A stretch of 13,558 nucleotides of DNA from Candidatus Ectomicrobium neotermitis (GCA_031283745.1 JAITBH010000010.1:1-13558), one strand, 5' to 3'. Shown: positions 5,525 through 13,558, numbered from the stretch's first letter. Made by a program: numbers and translations. Notes: generated by a model not told the origin, from the letters alone.

Positions 5525-8500
5525 AAATAAATTCGCAGACACACAAAAAGAAAGCAGATGCATTAAATTTCTCGAACTTTAACGCAGTTCGGCTCACAGT
5601 GGCGAGTCCCGAATCGATAAGGGAATGGTCTCATGGCGAGGTAAAAAAGCCGGAAACCATAAACTACAGGACATTTAAGCCTGAACGTGAAGGATTATTT
5701 TGCGACAGAATTTTCGGTCCTATCAAAGATTGGGAATGCCATTGCGGGAAATACAAGAATTCCAAATACAAAGGGACTATTTGCGACAGATGCGGAGTTG
5801 AGGTTACGGAATCAAAGGTTAGAAGAGAACGGTTCGGACATATAGAACTTTCTGTTCCAGTTGCTCATTTGTGGTTTTTGAAAAAATCCCCTTCAAGAAT
5901 TGGAAGTATGCTCAACATGAAAACTTCCGACTTAGAAAAGGTTGTCAACTACACGAAATATGTGGTTACCGACACACTGATAGATCGTGCCGGCATGTCT
6001 TCTTTCCTCAAAAAAGGAATGTTGTTAGCTGAGAGGGAGTTCGATTTATTCAAATACGGCATTAAAAGCATTATGGTTAAAGAAAATTTTAAAAACATTC
6101 TTGACGGCATGGTTGTGAGTGAATTGGGCTTAGAAAACAACAAGAAGAATGACCTCAAACAAATAAAAAAGATAATCAGGTATCAGGCTACTCAGTCTAA
6201 TGTATCAAGCGAAGATGCGGCAAAAACAGTTTTGGCTAATATCGAGAAAGGCGATACCTATTATAAGTGCTATTTCAGATCGCACCGCACATACTATTAT
6301 TCTGATTTGGACGCTCTAAACTATGTCAAACTTAAAGCAATTCTGGATGAAAACATTGAAAAAAATGAGTTGGTTTCTATTGATGAAATGGACAGGAAGA
6401 TAAAGATAGAGTTTTTTGATGTAGACAAAGATAAAGATTTTTGCGACATGAGAAGAAACAGTGAGATCTTAAAGCCTTATGAGGGGTATTTGAGAATTGA
6501 AGCGGCAAAGATAGAAACCCCTTTCATCAAAGATTTTTCTGATGAAAAGAGATCCTTGATTCTTGAGGAAAGCGACATTAAAAAGTTTCAAGAAGGCTTT
6601 GGCGACGAGGTAAAGGTAGACATCGGCGCCACTGCTATAAGAAGATTGTTAGAGGAGATAGACTTAGATCAGAAAGCCCAATCTCTCCGCGACGAGATTA
6701 AAGACACAAAAACAGGCGCCGAGAGGGCGGTTTTAATTAAAAAACTCAGATTGGTGGAAGGTTTCTTGACCTCCAAAACTCGACCTGAGTGGATGATAAT
6801 TACCGTTTTGCCTGTTTTGCCCCCAGAATTAAGGCCTTTAGTTCCTCTTGACGGCGGGCGCTTTGCAACCTCAGATCTCAACGATTTGTATATCAGGATT
6901 ATCAATAGAAACAACAGACTTCGCCATATTGAGCAGCTGAAGGCCCCTACCGTCATGATAAACAATGAAAAAAGGTTGCTGCAGGAAGCTGTGGATGCCT
7001 TAATAGACAATGATTCAAGACCTCGACCAGTGATGGGTGCAGGCGGGCGGGCACTAAAATCTTTGTCGGACACTCTTAAAGGGAAGCAAGGCCGCTTTAG
7101 ACAGAATTTGCTTGGAAAAAGAGTCGATTATTCAGGTCGAAGCGTTATCATTGTCGGCCCGAATTTGAAGCTTAATCAGTGCGGTTTGCCTAAAGAGATG
7201 GCTTTAGAGCTATTTAGACCCTTCATTATTAAAGAGCTGATAAAACAGGAAAATGTAACCTTGAAATCTGCAAAGGGAATGCTTGAGAGAGGGGATGCGA
7301 AAGTTTGGAGTATTCTCGAAAAGGTAACCAAAGGTCATCCTGTGATGTTAAACAGGGCGCCAACTCTCCACAGACTTGGAATTCAAGCCTTTGATCCCGT
7401 TTTGATAGAGGGCAAATCAATCCAGTTGCACCCTTTAACTTGTGCGGCTTTTAATGCCGACTTTGACGGGGATCAAATGGCAGTCCACCTCCCTATATCC
7501 ATAGAAGCTCAGCTTGAAGCTAAGGTTTTGATGATGGCTACAAGAAATATCTTGTCTCCAGCGTCTGGAAAACCGATAGCGGTGCCTTCTCAGGATATGG
7601 TTTTGGGTAGTTGCTTTTTAACCAAAGAAAAACCCGGTGTTGTGGGAGAGGGAAAGATATTTTCGTCTGTTGAGGATGTTATCAGTGCCTACCAAGCGAG
7701 AAAAATTGATTTGCAGGCAAGAATCAAGGTTGTTGGGATAACGAATATAAGAGACAAAAAATTAAAAGATAATGAGCAAAAAGATATTTCCAAGTGGAAA
7801 AATTATCGCTTGCTCGACGGACAAGAAATCATAAATTATACGACCGTAGGCAAGATTATTTTCAATGAACACTTGCCCAAAAAGGAAGACGGCACTTACG
7901 CTTTAGGTTTCCAAAACCAAAATATGACTAAAAGAGAACTCGTTGCCATTGTTGATAGGTGTTATAAAGAATTGGGTCAGTATGAGACAATTACCCTCTT
8001 AGACGAGATAAAAAAGGTGGGTTACGAGTATGCGACGCGGGCAGGAATTTCAATTTCTATAGATGAGATGATAATTCCGCCCAAAAAAGAAAAATTGGTT
8101 AAGGATGCCAAAACCGCCATTAAAGCTATCGAAAATCAGGCAAAACAGGGAATAATCACCGAGAGTGAACGCTACAACAAAATTATAGACATCTGGACGA
8201 AAGTAACCGACGAAGTTGCCGATATAATGTTTGATGAAATGAAAAAAGATGAAACCAAGCCGCTAAAAGAGGGGAGCAATCGTTTCAATTCAATCTATAT
8301 GATGGCTGATTCGGGTGCAAGAGGTTCAAGGCAGCAGGTCCGTCAGCTAGCAGGTATGCGCGGGCTGATGGCAAAACCTCAAAAGAGGCTTACCGGCGGC
8401 GTTGGAGAAATCATCGAAACTCCAATTATTTCGAATTTTAGAGAAGGGTTGACTGTTTTGGAGTATTTCATTTCGACTCACGGCGGGCGCAAAGGATTGT

Positions 8501-10245
8501 CTGACACCGCCCTGAAAACAGCCGAGGCGGGTTATTTAACGAGGAAGCTGATAGATGTGGCTCACGATGTGGTAGTCAGGGAAGATGATTGCAAAACGGT
8601 AAACGGTGTGTTTATTGGAACCTTGCAAAGCGGAGACGAAGTGGTTGAAAAGATAGACGAGAGAGTTGTGGGCAGAATAGCTCTTGATAATGTGGTTGAT
8701 ATAGTTCACGACGAACTTATTATCAAAAGAGGGGAGCTGATAACCCCCGATAAAGCTAAGAAATTGGTTGATGCGGGCATCGACAAAATAGGCATCAGAA
8801 GCGTGCTAACTTGCGAGTCCGAACACGGTGTTTGCTCTAAGTGTTATGGGGTAAACCCAGCAACCGGAAAAATGGTTGAGGTTGGCGAAGCGGTCGGAAT
8901 ACTTGCAGCCCAATCAATAGGCGAACCGGGAACCCAGCTAACCTTGAGAACATTCCATATCGGAGGAGCCGCCAGCCGCGTTGTGCAGAGATCTGAAATT
9001 TATGCTGAAAACGACGGAGTGGTTAACTATCACAACCTCAAATCAATCAAAAATAGAAATGGGGAAATAATAGTTTTGAGCAGAAATACCGAGCTTGAAT
9101 ACACAGAAAGCCTCATACACCGCAAACAAACATATCAAGTCCCTTATGGAGCAATAATAAGACTTCAAGACGAGCAAAAAGTAGAGCTGAAAATGGATGC
9201 TGCCACTGGGATGAAGTCGAACACTTTAATCGCAAAATGGGATCCTCACTCTAAGCCCATCATCACTGAATTTGACGGGACGATAGAGTTTGTAGATGTT
9301 AAGGACGGTGTTACTCTGCAAAAGGAAAAATCAAAAATATCGGGTCAAATTGAGAGAGTGATTATTGATCAGCCTGGCGGAAAGCATAGACCAAGAATCG
9401 TTGTTAAAAAATCAAACAAAGAAACTACAGAATACCCTTTGCCGGTGGATACGACCCTTGTTGTTCAAAATGGAGACAAAGTTGTTGCCGGCGATGTTTT
9501 GGCGAAAATTCCTTTGGAACTTTCTAAGTCAAAAGACATCACAGGCGGACTTCCGCGTGTTACAGAGTTGTTTGAGGGTAGAAGATCAGACAACGTAGCA
9601 GTTGTTTCTGAAATAGATGGAACTGTCCACCTTGCCGGCCCTAGCAAAAAGGGTAGCATCAAGGTTATAGTTACAAACCAAGATTCGGACATGAGCAAGG
9701 AGTATTTTGTCCCGGTAGGTCGGCATTTAGAGGTTTATGAAGGCGACACCGTAAAAGAGGGAGATCCTCTTTCTGATGGGGTAATAAATCCACACGACAT
9801 ACTCAAAGTTAAAGGACCAAAAGAGGTTCAGGAATACCTTGTCAACGAAATTCAACAGGTATACAGACTGCAGGGTGTGACCATAAACGATAAGCACATT
9901 GAGATAATAGTTAGACAGATGTTGTCAAACGTGAGAATTATCGATTCGGGCGACAGCAGATTCCTTAACGGCGAAATTGTTTCCAAGTATAAATATGAAA
10001 TGGAGAAGAAGTATGTTAAGGAGATGAACGGGAAAGTTCCATCATCCCAGCTAATTTTGCTGGGAATAACCAAAGCCTCACTATCATCCGACTCGTTTAT
10101 TTCTGCGGCATCTTTCCAAGAAACAACGAAAATTTTGACGGAAGCCGCGGTTTCTGGACAAATAGACCCGCTCAGGGGTCTCAAAGAAAATGTTTCCATC
10201 GGTCATCTAATTCCAGCGGGAACAGGTCTTGTTACTGGTAAGTAA
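5521..10245 (+). CDS. rpoC: DNA-directed RNA polymerase subunit beta'
   Basis: The second catalytic subunit, 1574 residues (E. coli has 1407). In order: zinc site 1 with C73, C75, C88 and C91; clamp helices that bind sigma at about 453-500; the catalytic Mg site NADFDGDQ with D647, D649 and D651; the F-loop MADSGARGS at 928-936; the bridge helix from about FISTHGGRKG (983-992); zinc site 2 with C1024, C1098, C1105 and C1108; and the trigger loop with R1143 and H1146. A segment of about 185 residues after the trigger-loop HIGGAASR (about 1153-1337) matches E. coli insertion SI3. A further block, roughly residues 160-345, has no E. coli counterpart and accounts for the extra length. The start overlaps the rpoB stop by four bases, with AAAGG at 5504-5508 as a distant Shine-Dalgarno. 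No intein or frameshift was seen. Confidence 0.98.
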   Translation: MKINSQTHKKKADALNFSNFNAVRLTVASPESIREWSHGEVKKPETINYRTFKPEREGLFCDRIFGPIKDWECHCGKYKNSKYKGTICDRCGVEVTESKVRRERFGHIELSVPVAHLWFLKKSPSRIGSMLNMKTSDLEKVVNYTKYVVTDTLIDRAGMSSFLKKGMLLAEREFDLFKYGIKSIMVKENFKNILDGMVVSELGLENNKKNDLKQIKKIIRYQATQSNVSSEDAAKTVLANIEKGDTYYKCYFRSHRTYYYSDLDALNYVKLKAILDENIEKNELVSIDEMDRKIKIEFFDVDKDKDFCDMRRNSEILKPYEGYLRIEAAKIETPFIKDFSDEKRSLILEESDIKKFQEGFGDEVKVDIGATAIRRLLEEIDLDQKAQSLRDEIKDTKTGAERAVLIKKLRLVEGFLTSKTRPEWMIITVLPVLPPELRPLVPLDGGRFATSDLNDLYIRIINRNNRLRHIEQLKAPTVMINNEKRLLQEAVDALIDNDSRPRPVMGAGGRALKSLSDTLKGKQGRFRQNLLGKRVDYSGRSVIIVGPNLKLNQCGLPKEMALELFRPFIIKELIKQENVTLKSAKGMLERGDAKVWSILEKVTKGHPVMLNRAPTLHRLGIQAFDPVLIEGKSIQLHPLTCAAFNADFDGDQMAVHLPISIEAQLEAKVLMMATRNILSPASGKPIAVPSQDMVLGSCFLTKEKPGVVGEGKIFSSVEDVISAYQARKIDLQARIKVVGITNIRDKKLKDNEQKDISKWKNYRLLDGQEIINYTTVGKIIFNEHLPKKEDGTYALGFQNQNMTKRELVAIVDRCYKELGQYETITLLDEIKKVGYEYATRAGISISIDEMIIPPKKEKLVKDAKTAIKAIENQAKQGIITESERYNKIIDIWTKVTDEVADIMFDEMKKDETKPLKEGSNRFNSIYMMADSGARGSRQQVRQLAGMRGLMAKPQKRLTGGVGEIIETPIISNFREGLTVLEYFISTHGGRKGLSDTALKTAEAGYLTRKLIDVAHDVVVREDDCKTVNGVFIGTLQSGDEVVEKIDERVVGRIALDNVVDIVHDELIIKRGELITPDKAKKLVDAGIDKIGIRSVLTCESEHGVCSKCYGVNPATGKMVEVGEAVGILAAQSIGEPGTQLTLRTFHIGGAASRVVQRSEIYAENDGVVNYHNLKSIKNRNGEIIVLSRNTELEYTESLIHRKQTYQVPYGAIIRLQDEQKVELKMDAATGMKSNTLIAKWDPHSKPIITEFDGTIEFVDVKDGVTLQKEKSKISGQIERVIIDQPGGKHRPRIVVKKSNKETTEYPLPVDTTLVVQNGDKVVAGDVLAKIPLELSKSKDITGGLPRVTELFEGRRSDNVAVVSEIDGTVHLAGPSKKGSIKVIVTNQDSDMSKEYFVPVGRHLEVYEGDTVKEGDPLSDGVINPHDILKVKGPKEVQEYLVNEIQQVYRLQGVTINDKHIEIIVRQMLSNVRIIDSGDSRFLNGEIVSKYKYEMEKKYVKEMNGKVPSSQLILLGITKASLSSDSFISAASFQETTKILTEAAVSGQIDPLRGLKENVSIGHLIPAGTGLVTGK

Positions 10246-10302
10246 GAAAAAAAGAGGCAGTAAATTTAGTAGGATCAACAAATGTGTCAAATTTTAATAT
10301 TC

Positions 10303-10331
10303 CTCGCCTTTTGACCAATAAAATAGGCGAG
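10303..10331 (+). promoter_or_regulatory. Hairpin immediately upstream of the rpsL ribosome binding site
   Basis: CTCGCCT (10303-10309) pairs perfectly with AGGCGAG (10325-10331), giving a GC-rich seven-base-pair stem with a 15-base loop. Only four bases separate it from the rpsL Shine-Dalgarno (GAAGGA, 10336-10341). No T-run follows, so it is not an intrinsic terminator on the + strand, and none is seen on the - strand. It could protect a processed 5' end, mark an RNA cleavage site between polymerase and ribosomal cistrons, or be a protein-binding operator; the sequence does not decide. The rest of the 103-base gap (10246-10348) shows no convincing promoter. Confidence 0.5.
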
Positions 10332-10348
10332 AAAAGAAGGAAAACATA

Positions 10349-10732
10349 ATGCCAACGATCAATCAATTGATTGCAAGAGGAAGAAAAGAAACAACCAGAA
10401 AAACCAAGTCTCCAGCTCTAAAAAATTGCCCTCAACGTAGAGGTGTTTGCACTAGAGTTTCAACAATGACGCCTAAAAAACCTAATTCGGCTTTAAGAAA
10501 GGTCGCAAGGGTAAGGTTAACATCAGGGTATGAAGTATCATCGTATATTCCCGGAGTGGGGCATAATCTTCAAGAGCATTCCCTTGTTCTTATTCGCGGA
10601 GGCCGTGTGAAGGATCTACCGGGTGTTCGTTACCACATTATAAGAGGGACTCTTGATACAACTGGGGTTGATGGACGTAAGCAGTCAAGAAGCAAATATG
10701 GTGCTAAAAAGGCTAAAGCAGCAGCAAAATAA
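10349..10732 (+). CDS. rpsL: 30S ribosomal protein S12
   Basis: S12 lies at the decoding centre and helps govern accuracy of tRNA selection. The protein has 127 residues. The signature TPKKPNSALRKVARVRL begins at 41, and GHNLQEHSLVLIRGGRVKDLPGVRYH spans 71-96. The residues where streptomycin-resistance changes usually occur are wild-type: K43 and K88. D89, the site of methylthiolation in some bacteria, is present. The start ATG has GAAGGA at 10336-10341, seven bases upstream. It opens the str-type set S12-S7-EF-G-EF-Tu, here directly behind rpoC, and the gap to rpsG is 49 bases. The basic tail (SKYGAKKAKAAAK) is typical. There is no sign of truncation. Confidence 0.98.
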   Translation: MPTINQLIARGRKETTRKTKSPALKNCPQRRGVCTRVSTMTPKKPNSALRKVARVRLTSGYEVSSYIPGVGHNLQEHSLVLIRGGRVKDLPGVRYHIIRGTLDTTGVDGRKQSRSKYGAKKAKAAAK

Positions 10733-10741
10733 ATTATAAAT

Positions 10742-10758
10742 ATCCCTTCTACAGGGGT
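10742..10758 (+). promoter_or_regulatory. Small hairpin in the rpsL-rpsG gap
   Basis: ATCCCT (10742-10747) can pair with AGGGGT (10753-10758), six base pairs including one G-U, around the loop TCTAC. In E. coli S7 represses its own operon by binding the rpsL-rpsG intergenic RNA, so a structure here invites comparison. It is small and could be chance; no match to the known S7 site was recognised. Confidence 0.25.
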
Positions 10759-10781
10759 TAAAGAAAGAGGAAGAGGTAAAT

Positions 10782-11261
10782 ATGCCACGCAAAGCGTTAA
10801 AACCAAGAGAAAAAAGAGGGTTGCCTGACGGAGATTCGAGATATAATTCTGTAATGGTAGCAAGGTTTATAAGCAAGCTAAATTTTAGAGGTAAGAAAAG
10901 CACTGCTGAAAGGATTATGTATGATTCTTTTGATATAATAAAAGAGAAGTCAGGGGAAGATCCCGTGAGCGTTTTTAATAGAGCGATAGAGAATATCAGA
11001 CCTTTAGTTGAAGTTAGACCCCGTAGAGTAGGCGGGGCGACCTATCAGGTCCCAATGGAAGTTCCAGCACCTCGTTCCACAACACTTGCAATCAATTGGC
11101 TCATAGAAATAGCCAGAGGCAAGACAGGTAAACCTATGTGCGAAAGGCTTGCACAGGAGATTCTTGACGGGAGCAAAAAAGAAGGTGCTGCAATAAAGAA
11201 AAGAGAAGATACTCACAAAATGGCTGAAGCAAACAAGGCTTTTGCCCACTACAGATGGTAA
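10782..11261 (+). CDS. rpsG: 30S ribosomal protein S7
   Basis: S7 is a primary assembly protein that nucleates the 30S head by binding the 3' major domain of 16S rRNA, near the E site. It has 159 residues, close to the family norm. The amino terminus MPRKALKPREKR is basic. KKSTAERIMYDSFDII (38-53), ENIRPLVEVRPRRVGGATYQVPMEV (70-94, including the rRNA-contacting beta hairpin) and the terminal HKMAEANKAFAHYRW are diagnostic. AAGAGG at 10771-10776 lies five bases before the ATG. The neighbours are rpsL 49 bases upstream and fusA 66 bases downstream. In E. coli this protein autoregulates the str operon; whether that holds here is unknown. Confidence 0.98.
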   Translation: MPRKALKPREKRGLPDGDSRYNSVMVARFISKLNFRGKKSTAERIMYDSFDIIKEKSGEDPVSVFNRAIENIRPLVEVRPRRVGGATYQVPMEVPAPRSTTLAINWLIEIARGKTGKPMCERLAQEILDGSKKEGAAIKKREDTHKMAEANKAFAHYRW

Positions 11262-11327
11262 AGCAACAGGCGACGTTTGGCTGGGATGTTAAATTTAGAA
11301 AGTTAATATACAAAGGAAAAGAATAAA

Positions 11328-13409
11328 ATGGCGAGAGAATTTCCGTTACAGAAAATTAGAAATTTTGGGATTGCGGCTCATATCGATGCTGGTAAAACGA
11401 CTACTACCGAGAGAATCCTATTTTATACGGGCAGAACTCATAAAATTGGTGAAGTTCACAATGGCGTTGCAGTTATGGATTGGATGGCACAAGAGAGGGA
11501 GCGCGGAATAACAATTACTTCAGCGGCCACTTATTGTAAATGGCAGGATATGCAGTTTAATATCATTGACACTCCCGGACATGTTGATTTTACTGTTGAG
11601 GTCGAAAGATCTTTGAGAGTTTTAGATGGAGCAGTTGTAGTGTTTGATTCTGGCAACGGGGTAGAACCTCAGTCTGAAACAGTCTGGCGTCAGGCCGACA
11701 AGTATGGCGTTCCAAGAATTATTTTTTCAAACAAAATGGACAAAATAGGTGCAGATTTCTTTATGGTTATAAATGACATAAGAGAAAAATTGGGAGCAGT
11801 TCCGCTTCCGCTGCAGATTCCAATAGGTGCAGAATCCAATTTTATAGGTGTGGTTGATTTGGTAACCATGAAAGCTATTATTTGGTCTGACGAGGATTTG
11901 GGAGCTAAGTTCGATATAGTTGACATTCCTAAGGAATTGGAAGATAAAGCTCTCCATATGCGGGGTGAATTGATAGAACTTGTTGCGGATTATAGCGACG
12001 ATGTTATGAATAACTTTATGGAAGGCAAAGATTCCACCGTTGCTCAAATTAAACAGGCCATCAGAAATGCAACGCTTCAGATAAAGTTGATCCCAGTTCT
12101 CTGTGGTTCGGCATTTAAGAATAAGGGCGTTCAGCCTATGCTTGACGCTGTTTGCGATTATTTGCCTTCTCCTTTAGACAGAAAGGCATTCAAGGGCATA
12201 AATCCTGAAAAGGGAGAGCCAGACACGAGAGAAGTTGATGACAAGGCGCCTTTTAGTGCTTTAGCTTTTAAGATTCAGGCAGATCCTTTTATTGGAAAGT
12301 TGACTTATTTTAGGGTTTATTCGGGGCAGCTCGAAAGCGGTTCATATGTTTATAATCCAGTTAAGAACAATAAAGAGAGGATTTCGCGTATAGTTCGCAT
12401 GCACTCAAACAATAGAGAGGAAATTAAATCTGTTAACACGGGTGATATAGCAGCTGCCGTCGGATTAAAAAATACAAGCACGGGAGATACTCTTTGCGAC
12501 GAGACAAAACCCATTTTGCTGGAATCGATGGACTTTCCAGAACCTGTAATTGATGTTGCTATAGAGCCGAAATCAAAAGTTGATGAAGAAAAACTTGGTG
12601 TTGCTCTTAACAGGTTAGCAGAAGAAGATCCTACTTTTAGAGTTAGAACGAACGAAGAAACCAACCAAACCATTATAGCCGGGATGGGCGAGCTTCATCT
12701 GGAGATTCTCGTCGACAGAATGAAAAGAGAGTTTAATGTTCAAGCTAATGTCGGAAGACCTCAGGTGGCTTATCGCGAGACAATAAAAAAGTCTCAAGAG
12801 GCAGAGTCGAAATACATCAGGCAGACAGGCGGGCGCGGGCAGTATGGACATGTTGTTTTGACGGTTGAACCTCAGGATGCCGGCAAAGGATATGAGTTTG
12901 TTAATAAAATTGTCGGAGGAGTGATCCCAAAAGAATATATACCAGCGGTAGACAAAGGCATAAAAGAGGCATTGTCATCAGGCACATTAGCGGGTTATCC
13001 TGTTGTGGATGTTAAAGTAACGCTTACCGATGGTTCTTTTCACGAAGTTGACTCGTCTGAAATGGCATTTAAGATAGCTGGTTCAATAGCATTTAAGGAT
13101 GCGTGCAAAAAAGCCTCGCCTGTTATTTTGGAACCGATAATGAAAGCGGAGGTAACCGTTCCAGAGGATTATATGGGTGATGTTATCGGAGATCTAAATT
13201 CAAGACGTGGAAAAATAATCAGTATGGAAGCCAAGAATAAGGTGCAACATATAAGAACAACAGTTCCACTTGCTGAAATGTTTGGGTATTCAACATCTTT
13301 ACGTTCTTTAACACAGGGCAGAGGGAACTATAGTATGGAGCCTTCTCATTATGAAGAAGTTCCAAGACAAATAGCTGATAAAATATTAGAAAAAAATTCA
13401 AAAGCATAA
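11328..13409 (+). CDS. fusA: Elongation factor G
   Basis: The GTPase that drives tRNA-mRNA translocation and, with ribosome recycling factor, helps recycle ribosomes. It has 693 residues, full length. GTPase motifs: P-loop AHIDAGKT at 17-24, switch I RGITI at 59-63, switch II DTPGH at 81-85 with the catalytic His85, and NKMD at 135-138. Domain II begins near AFSALAFKIQADPFIGKLTYFRVYSG. Domain III contains GMGELHLEILVDRMKREFNV, and domain IV contains GRGQYGHVVLTVEP, with the tail domain at the end (GDVIGDLNSRRGKI...). It is a single canonical EF-G rather than a TetM-like or EF-G2 paralogue, judging by its place in the str cluster. AAAGGA at 11312-11317 lies ten bases before the start. The 66-base gap from rpsG holds no convincing promoter. 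Confidence 0.98.
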   Translation: MAREFPLQKIRNFGIAAHIDAGKTTTTERILFYTGRTHKIGEVHNGVAVMDWMAQERERGITITSAATYCKWQDMQFNIIDTPGHVDFTVEVERSLRVLDGAVVVFDSGNGVEPQSETVWRQADKYGVPRIIFSNKMDKIGADFFMVINDIREKLGAVPLPLQIPIGAESNFIGVVDLVTMKAIIWSDEDLGAKFDIVDIPKELEDKALHMRGELIELVADYSDDVMNNFMEGKDSTVAQIKQAIRNATLQIKLIPVLCGSAFKNKGVQPMLDAVCDYLPSPLDRKAFKGINPEKGEPDTREVDDKAPFSALAFKIQADPFIGKLTYFRVYSGQLESGSYVYNPVKNNKERISRIVRMHSNNREEIKSVNTGDIAAAVGLKNTSTGDTLCDETKPILLESMDFPEPVIDVAIEPKSKVDEEKLGVALNRLAEEDPTFRVRTNEETNQTIIAGMGELHLEILVDRMKREFNVQANVGRPQVAYRETIKKSQEAESKYIRQTGGRGQYGHVVLTVEPQDAGKGYEFVNKIVGGVIPKEYIPAVDKGIKEALSSGTLAGYPVVDVKVTLTDGSFHEVDSSEMAFKIAGSIAFKDACKKASPVILEPIMKAEVTVPEDYMGDVIGDLNSRRGKIISMEAKNKVQHIRTTVPLAEMFGYSTSLRSLTQGRGNYSMEPSHYEEVPRQIADKILEKNSKA

Positions 13410-13427
13410 ATTTAGGGAGGAAAGAAA

Positions 13428-13558
13428 ATGGCAAAAGCTAAATTTGACAGGAGCAAGCCGCATGTAAATGTAGGGACGATAGGACATGTGGATCATGGAA
13501 AAACGACATTGACGGCAGCGATAACGAAGGTATTAGGTGATAAAGGGTTAGCGGAATA
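13428..13558 (+). CDS. tuf: Elongation factor Tu, amino-terminal part (cut by window end)
   Basis: EF-Tu delivers aminoacyl-tRNA to the ribosomal A site as a ternary complex with GTP. Only the first 43 codons are present. They read MAKAKFDRSKPHVNVGTIGH and continue with the P-loop GHVDHGKT at 19-26, which is diagnostic of EF-Tu. A very strong Shine-Dalgarno, GGGAGGA at 13415-13421, lies six bases before the ATG, in keeping with one of the most abundant proteins in the cell. It follows fusA after 18 bases and is surely cotranscribed. Four of its first five Thr codons are ACG and both Ile codons in this stretch are ATA, somewhat unlike the mixed usage in fusA, but the sample is too small to conclude anything. 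A second tuf copy elsewhere cannot be excluded. Confidence 0.97.
   Translation, partial: MAKAKFDRSKPHVNVGTIGHVDHGKTTLTAAITKVLGDKGLAE

Noticed and set aside
9365..9598. Plus-strand open frame of 77 codons in another frame within rpoC
   Set aside because: It lies wholly inside conserved RpoC coding sequence (SI3 region) and shows no protein-like features.
1751..10245. Possible intein or frameshift in the unusually sized RpoB and RpoC
   Set aside because: Conserved motifs run uninterrupted in one frame. The extra RpoC length maps to a clamp insertion plus SI3 and has no splicing-domain motifs.
10270..10300. Promoter-like TTTAAT in the rpoC-rpsL gap
   Set aside because: The sequence 17 bases upstream (TAGGAT) does not resemble a -35 box.
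11277..11309. Promoter-like TTGGCT ... TAATAT upstream of fusA
   Set aside because: The spacer is 21 bases and the -35 match is poor, so it was not called.
1..13558. Search for CRISPR repeats, insertion sequences, toxin-antitoxin or phage genes
   Set aside because: None is visible; the whole window is occupied by core translation and transcription genes with short gaps.

Overview
The window is a core information-processing locus from a bacterium of moderately low GC content (about 40% by eye). It runs on the + strand throughout: the 3' end of a 23S rRNA gene, a 5S rRNA gene, a short control region, then rplJ-rplL-rpoB-rpoC-rpsL-rpsG-fusA and the first 43 codons of tuf. No mobile element, CRISPR array, tRNA or accessory gene is visible. 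All complete genes look intact, and the window seems to contain no novel protein system. What deserves a second look is regulatory RNA and DNA in the gaps, and lineage-specific domains in the RNA polymerase subunits.

Region 1-457 ends an rRNA operon, with a 67-70 base spacer lacking any tRNA between 23S and 5S. Region 458-700 is dense with signals: a 23-bp AU-rich inverted repeat, a near-consensus sigma70-type promoter (TTGAAA-N17-TATAAA) lying in its loop and right arm, a kink-turn-like stem resembling the ribosomal protein L10 autoregulatory leader, and a strong intrinsic terminator with a UACG tetraloop just before rplJ. The terminator's left arm can instead pair with the 3' side of the L10 stem, so the leader can be drawn as an L10-controlled attenuator.

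Region 701-5524 holds L10, L7/L12 and RNA polymerase beta. A hairpin lies in the rplL-rpoB gap, where E. coli also has an attenuator and processing site. rpoB and rpoC overlap by four bases (ATGA). Region 10246-13558 is the str-operon set S12, S7, EF-G and EF-Tu. It follows rpoC with short gaps and no convincing new promoter, so the rif and str gene sets may form one long transcription unit. The products cooperate directly: L10 and L7/L12 form the ribosomal stalk that recruits EF-G and EF-Tu, S12 and S7 belong to the 30S subunit, and beta and beta' form the polymerase catalytic core.

The lineage is uncertain. RpoC carries the trigger-loop insertion SI3 typical of many Gram-negative phyla plus an extra clamp-region insertion, and the genome is AT-leaning. 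This suggests a Gram-negative-type phylum outside the Proteobacteria, for example Elusimicrobiota/Endomicrobiia or a PVC-related group. That is a guess from general resemblance, not a determination.
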